Shown: one piece after another, positions 30,055-30,297 of the stretch
How positions within the stretch are numbered: position 1 is the stretch's first letter
How the letters are laid out: each line of letters starts with the position of its first letter
NCBI GenBank assembly: GCA_964465125.1
Contig: CAYXIO010000052.1
Location: 1-30,297 of the forward strand
Direction: 5' to 3'
Length of the DNA: 30,297 nucleotides
DNA from: CAYOHG01 sp964465125
Lineage (GTDB): Bacteria > Planctomycetota > Phycisphaerae > UBA1845 > Fen-1342
Notes under the pieces: model-generated
Told to the model about the DNA's origin: nothing
The model's database searches: none
The model's input: the letters and a program-made list of their open reading frames with translations, nothing else
Position numbers and translations under genes: made by a program

Positions 30055-30297
30055 GGCGCGCTCTCCGCGACCATCCGCCGCGCTAGCCAGGTCTCGGCCG
30101 CGGCGCGATCGCGCAGGCGCCACGCGCTCAGCGGGCGAGCGTGTGCGACGGCGCGGCGCGTGAGCTCGTAGCCGTCGTGCGCGATGATGCCTTCCCGTGC
30201 CAGCGCGCCGGGCCCAGCGCCGAGCCAGCGCGCCGGTTCGCCGTCGGGCCGCGCCAGCGCCGCACGCACCGCGTCAAGCGGCGCGCGGCCGCGCGCG
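30051..30297 (-). CDS. Unknown protein of the element (5' end beyond window)
   Basis: The frame stays open to the right edge, so the start is missing. The visible 81 residues end ...IIAHDGYELTRRAVAHARPLSAWRLRDRAAAETWLARRMVAESAP; no family was recognised. Its TGA overlaps the downstream gene start by GTGA, indicating the same operon. The R/A-rich composition fits the rest of the element. Confidence 0.6.
   Translation of the reverse strand, partial: ARGRAPLDAVRAALARPDGEPARWLGAGPGALAREGIIAHDGYELTRRAVAHARPLSAWRLRDRAAAETWLARRMVAESAP

Larger units (their letters stand above)
27010..30297. mobile_element. Integrated element at tRNA-Val (left end; right end outside window)
   Basis: From the tRNA 3' end rightward, all genes are on the minus strand and phage- or plasmid-like: integrase, ORF6N protein, a Cro/CI-type regulator, a winged-helix protein with internal iteron-like repeats, and a partial gene. 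The order and tRNA junction indicate a prophage-like or integrative mobilisable element. Base composition is similar to the chromosome, so composition does not prove transfer. Confidence 0.8.

Overview
The window is a GC-rich bacterial chromosome segment with tightly packed genes. An LPS gene (lpxA), a housekeeping Isc system, an HSC20-like HscB and a planctomycete-looking tyrosine integrase suggest a Gram-negative-type bacterium, most likely a planctomycete (inference; no rRNA gene is present to confirm it).

Region 1 (1-6790, minus strand) is a complete phosphate-starvation locus in the order phoB-phoR-pstS-pstC-pstA-pstB-phoU; phoU runs off the left edge. Two direct-repeat sites that resemble Pho boxes lie upstream of pstS and phoB. 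Region 2 (6998-12879, plus strand) is an iron-sulfur cluster operon, iscR-iscS-iscU-iscA-hscB-hscA-fdx, behind a clear sigma70-like promoter. Its HscB carries an N-terminal four-cysteine zinc ribbon and its HscA a roughly 60-residue low-complexity insertion in the ATPase domain.

Region 3 (13031-25508) is mostly single genes and small operons: two tandem paralogous membrane proteins of identical length and unknown function, a secreted Asp-box protein (minus), a GNAT acetyltransferase, a YkgJ-type cysteine cluster protein, hisS, a four-helix membrane protein (minus), then pdxJ and a CodA-type deaminase that overlap by 56 nt, and an lpxA-glycerate kinase-secreted protein operon joined by GTGA overlaps. 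A cluster of inverted short repeats precedes pdxJ. Region 4 (25586-26837) holds an SPFH membrane protein followed by a ribbon-helix-helix protein, with a 22-bp near-palindrome in the leader.

Region 5 (26936-30297) is a tRNA-Val(CAC) gene with an integrated element to its right. The integrase reads toward the tRNA and ends inside it. Behind it come an ORF6N-domain protein, a small Cro/CI-type regulator with a palindrome at its start, and a winged-helix protein whose coding sequence contains a 22-bp-period iteron-like array. That layout resembles the phage lambda O gene, whose origin lies inside the initiator gene. The far end of the element is outside the window.
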